Below, one piece after another: positions 61,789 through 64,000 of a stretch of 64,000 nucleotides of DNA. The DNA is taken from contig NZ_CP097384.1 in the NCBI RefSeq assembly GCF_024584705.1, positions 5,518,001 through 5,582,000 of the forward strand, written 5' to 3'. Below the pieces are notes generated by a model. That model was given only the letters and a program-made list of their open reading frames with translations. It was not told the DNA's origin and ran no database searches. Numbering within the stretch: the stretch's first letter is position 1; each line of letters starts with the position of its first letter. Made by a program: the position numbers and the translations under genes. Source of the DNA: Blastopirellula sp. J2-11 (GTDB lineage: Bacteria > Planctomycetota > Planctomycetia > Pirellulales > Pirellulaceae).

Positions 61789-63195
61789 ATGTATTCGACT
61801 CGACTGATCACGATCGTCTGCGCGCTGGCTTCCGTGTCGCTGGTCGCCAATGCCCATGCCGCCGAAAAAAGCAAGCATCCCCCCAACATCGTCTTGATCG
61901 TTTCCGACGACCAAGGCTTCGCCGACCTCAGTTGCATCGGCGATAATGGATGTCGCACGCCGCGTCTGGATCAGTTAGCCGCAGGCGGAACGCGGCTGAC
62001 CAGTTTTTACGTTTCGTGGCCTGCTTGTACTCCGTCACGGGCATCGCTCATGACCGGCCGCTATCCGCAGCGCAACGGCACGTACGACATGATCCGCAAC
62101 GAAGCGCCCGACTATGACTATCTCTACAAGCCGGAAGAGTACGCCGTCACCGCCGAACGAATTCTCGGCACCGATGTTCAGGAAGTTTTTCTCGCCGACG
62201 TCTTGAAACAGTCCGGTTATGCCAGCGCCGTCTTTGGCAAGTGGGACGGCGGTCAATTGAAACGTTATTTGCCGTTGCAGCGCGGTTTTGATCAGTACTA
62301 CGGTTTCGCAAACACCGGCGTCGATTACTTTACGCATGAGCGTTACGGCGTGCCGTCGATGTTTCGCGACAACCAGCCGACCGAAGAAGACAAGGGAACT
62401 TATCTGACCGATCTCTTCGAACGAGAAGCGATTCGCTTTATCGACGAGAATCACGATCGCCCTTTCTTCCTCTACTTGCCGTTCAACGCACCGCACAGCG
62501 CCTCGAACCTGGATCGCTCGATCCGCGGCTTCGCCCAAGCGCCGCAAGAATACCTGGATCACTTTCCCGGCGGCGAGGGCAAAAAAGAGAAACGTCGCCA
62601 AGCTTATTTAGCGGCGGTCGAGCGAATGGACGAAGCGATCGGCAAAGTCGTGGACCAGCTTCAACAGCATCAGATCGCTGACAACACTTTGATTATTTTC
62701 CTCTCTGACAACGGCGGAGGAGGAGGCTCGGACAACTCCCCCCTGCGCGGCGGCAAAGCGAAGATGTTCGAAGGAGGCAATCGCGTCCCCTGCATCGTTC
62801 ACTGGCCCGGCAAAGTTCCGGCCGGCAAAGTCAGCGACCAGTTTCTCACATCGCTCGAGGTCTTTCCGACCGTTGTCGCAGCGGTCGGCGGCCAACTTCC
62901 CGCTGACGTGATCTATGACGGGTTCGACATGCTGCCGGTCTTAAACGGCGCAAGCTCGCCGCGTGAAGAAATGTTCTGGAAACGTCGGGGAGATGTCGCA
63001 GCCCGGGTTGGCGATTGGAAATGGGTCAACAGCGCCGCCGGCAACGGATTGTTCAATCTCGCCGAAGATATCAGCGAGAAACAGGATCTCTCCAAAGAAC
63101 ATCCCGAAATGCTCGCCAAGTTAAAAGAGCGGTTCGCCGCTTGGACCGCCGAAATGGAAGCGGCCGAGCCGCGAGGCCCCTTCCGCGATTTCTGA
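61789..63195 (+). CDS. secreted Cys-type sulfatase
   Basis: 468 residues from MYSTRLITIVCALASVSLVANAHA, a signal peptide; an ATG 69 bases earlier is in frame but less apt. Metal ligands Asp40/Asp41 in IVSDDQGFAD, and the formylglycine signature WPACTPSRASLMTGRYPQR with Cys80 to be converted, identify an arylsulfatase-family enzyme. The mid-part has FSRR-free family blocks (YLPFNAPHS, FLSDNGGGG, LRGGKAKMFEGGNRVPCIVHWPG). It hydrolyses sulfate esters outside the cytoplasm, probably of algal polysaccharide; the substrate is unknown. It needs a formylglycine-generating enzyme elsewhere. Confidence 0.94.
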   Translation: MYSTRLITIVCALASVSLVANAHAAEKSKHPPNIVLIVSDDQGFADLSCIGDNGCRTPRLDQLAAGGTRLTSFYVSWPACTPSRASLMTGRYPQRNGTYDMIRNEAPDYDYLYKPEEYAVTAERILGTDVQEVFLADVLKQSGYASAVFGKWDGGQLKRYLPLQRGFDQYYGFANTGVDYFTHERYGVPSMFRDNQPTEEDKGTYLTDLFEREAIRFIDENHDRPFFLYLPFNAPHSASNLDRSIRGFAQAPQEYLDHFPGGEGKKEKRRQAYLAAVERMDEAIGKVVDQLQQHQIADNTLIIFLSDNGGGGGSDNSPLRGGKAKMFEGGNRVPCIVHWPGKVPAGKVSDQFLTSLEVFPTVVAAVGGQLPADVIYDGFDMLPVLNGASSPREEMFWKRRGDVAARVGDWKWVNSAAGNGLFNLAEDISEKQDLSKEHPEMLAKLKERFAAWTAEMEAAEPRGPFRDF

Positions 63196-63252
63196 TTGAT
63201 TCTCCCACCCTCGCTGCGTTCCCCGCTTTCACTTCTCCCGCCTGGTATCCTC

Positions 63253-64000
63253 ATGACTCTTGATCGTCGCTCCTTTCTTGCCGCCGCCAGTGGAATCACT
63301 GGCGCGATTTCTTTCACTCCCTGGCTTTGGGCTGGTCAAAATCGTGAACGGGCCGCCGACGTCGCCATCATCGGCGGCAGTCTGGGAGGATGTGCTGCGG
63401 CGATCGCCGCATTGCGGCGCGGCCTGACCGTCGTCATGACCGAAGAGACCGATTGGATCGGTGGGCAACTGACATCGCAAATTGTTCCGCCGGATGAGCA
63501 TGCTCATATCGAGACCCACGGCGCCAATGCGTCCTATCGCAAATTACGCAACGACATCCGCGACTATTATCGCCATCACTATCCGTTGACCGACGCCGCG
63601 AAGCATCAAACGAACCTGAACCCCGGCGGCGGCAGCGTTTCGCGTCTTTGTCATGAGCCGCGCGTCGCGTTAGCCGTTCTCAACAAGATGTTGGCTCCCT
63701 ATCTGAAAAGCGGCAAGTTAACGTTACTGCTCGAACATGTTCCGGTCCAAGCCGACATGCAAGGAGATCGCATCTCCAGCGTGACGGTGCGTTCGCTGGC
63801 TAAAGGGAGTGAACAAACGCTGACCGCGCCTTACTTCATCGATGCGACCGAACTGGGCGATCTGCTTCCGTTGACCGGTAGCGAATACGTCACCGGCGCC
63901 GAGGCGAAAGCCGACACGAAGGAACTACATGCCGCCGACGTCGCCGCTCCGGCCAATCAACAAGCGTTTACCGTTTGCTTCCCGTTGCAATACGTCGCCG
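63253..64000 (+). CDS. Tat-exported FAD-dependent oxidoreductase, 3' end missing
   Basis: 249 codons are visible. The N-terminus DRRSFLAAASG has the twin-arginine pattern (RRxFL), so it is probably exported folded. The dinucleotide-binding motif follows at ~37-50 (VAIIGGSLGGCAAAIAAL), then DWIGGQLTSQ and later a FIDATELGDLLPLTG block typical of Pfam 12831-type FAD oxidoreductases of planctomycetes. Start at ATG 58 bases after the sulfatase stop, so a two-gene unit is plausible. Substrate not known. Confidence 0.9.
   Translation, partial: MTLDRRSFLAAASGITGAISFTPWLWAGQNRERAADVAIIGGSLGGCAAAIAALRRGLTVVMTEETDWIGGQLTSQIVPPDEHAHIETHGANASYRKLRNDIRDYYRHHYPLTDAAKHQTNLNPGGGSVSRLCHEPRVALAVLNKMLAPYLKSGKLTLLLEHVPVQADMQGDRISSVTVRSLAKGSEQTLTAPYFIDATELGDLLPLTGSEYVTGAEAKADTKELHAADVAAPANQQAFTVCFPLQYVA

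Overview
The window is a continuous, gene-dense stretch of a planctomycete chromosome. The best fit is the Pirellulales (Blastopirellula/Bremerella/Rhodopirellula-like). This rests on family content read from the translations: a DUF1559 prepilin-like protein with the H-x9-DG tail and a small lipoprotein partner, a Cys-type secreted sulfatase next to a Tat-exported FAD oxidoreductase, a sigma-70 factor with extra N-terminal helix-turn-helix units, a NusG with a long acidic head, and many secreted or lipoprotein orphans. Several starts are GTG, and Shine-Dalgarno signals are patchy. No phage, insertion sequence, CRISPR array or rRNA was seen.

Region 1 (1-15010, minus strand) is the transcription/translation core. 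In transcription order it reads tRNA-Thr(TGT), tRNA-Tyr(GTA), tRNA-Gly(TCC), tRNA-Thr(GGT), tuf, tRNA-Trp(CCA), secE, nusG, rplK, rplA, rplJ, rplL, rpoB, rpoC and rpsL (cut by the window edge). The four tRNAs plus tuf keep the same order as the E. coli tufB operon. Strong hairpins lie after tuf, between rplL and rpoB, and after rpoC.

Region 2 (15011-34680) is mixed. It holds the DUF1559/lipoprotein pair, the composite sigma factor, a secreted orphan, a CinA-like/NMN-adenylyltransferase fusion, a ROK kinase, a HEAT-repeat membrane protein, three paralogous FliL-like lipoproteins, an M50 membrane protease, an HD-like AcpH relative, a tagatose-epimerase-like TIM barrel, ScpB, a ParDE toxin-antitoxin pair, a TPR protein, and a protein carrying a repeated ADILAAARAKK motif.

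Region 3 (34755-44657) carries pabA/trpG, moeA, a SnoaL-like protein and lnt. It then has a suggestive envelope module: an MreC-like membrane coiled-coil protein, a tiny one-pass membrane protein and an MreB-like actin that has lost key nucleotide-binding residues. Next come a UspA protein, a hemerythrin-like protein, a CheW-REC-HPt protein and a single-domain response regulator.

Region 4 (44866-64000) has a giant Ycf48-like/degenerate PIG-L/CBM9-like fusion, an RNase HII-like protein, a coupled glycosyltransferase/flippase pair, a nitrilase-family amidase, folK, panC, an Lgt with an inserted PDZ-like domain, an ECF sigma factor, a CDGSH protein, two orphans, a NarL-type regulator divergent from an NtrC-type sigma-54 activator, a sulfatase and the start of an FAD oxidoreductase. 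Lnt and Lgt in the same window fit the many lipoproteins encoded here.
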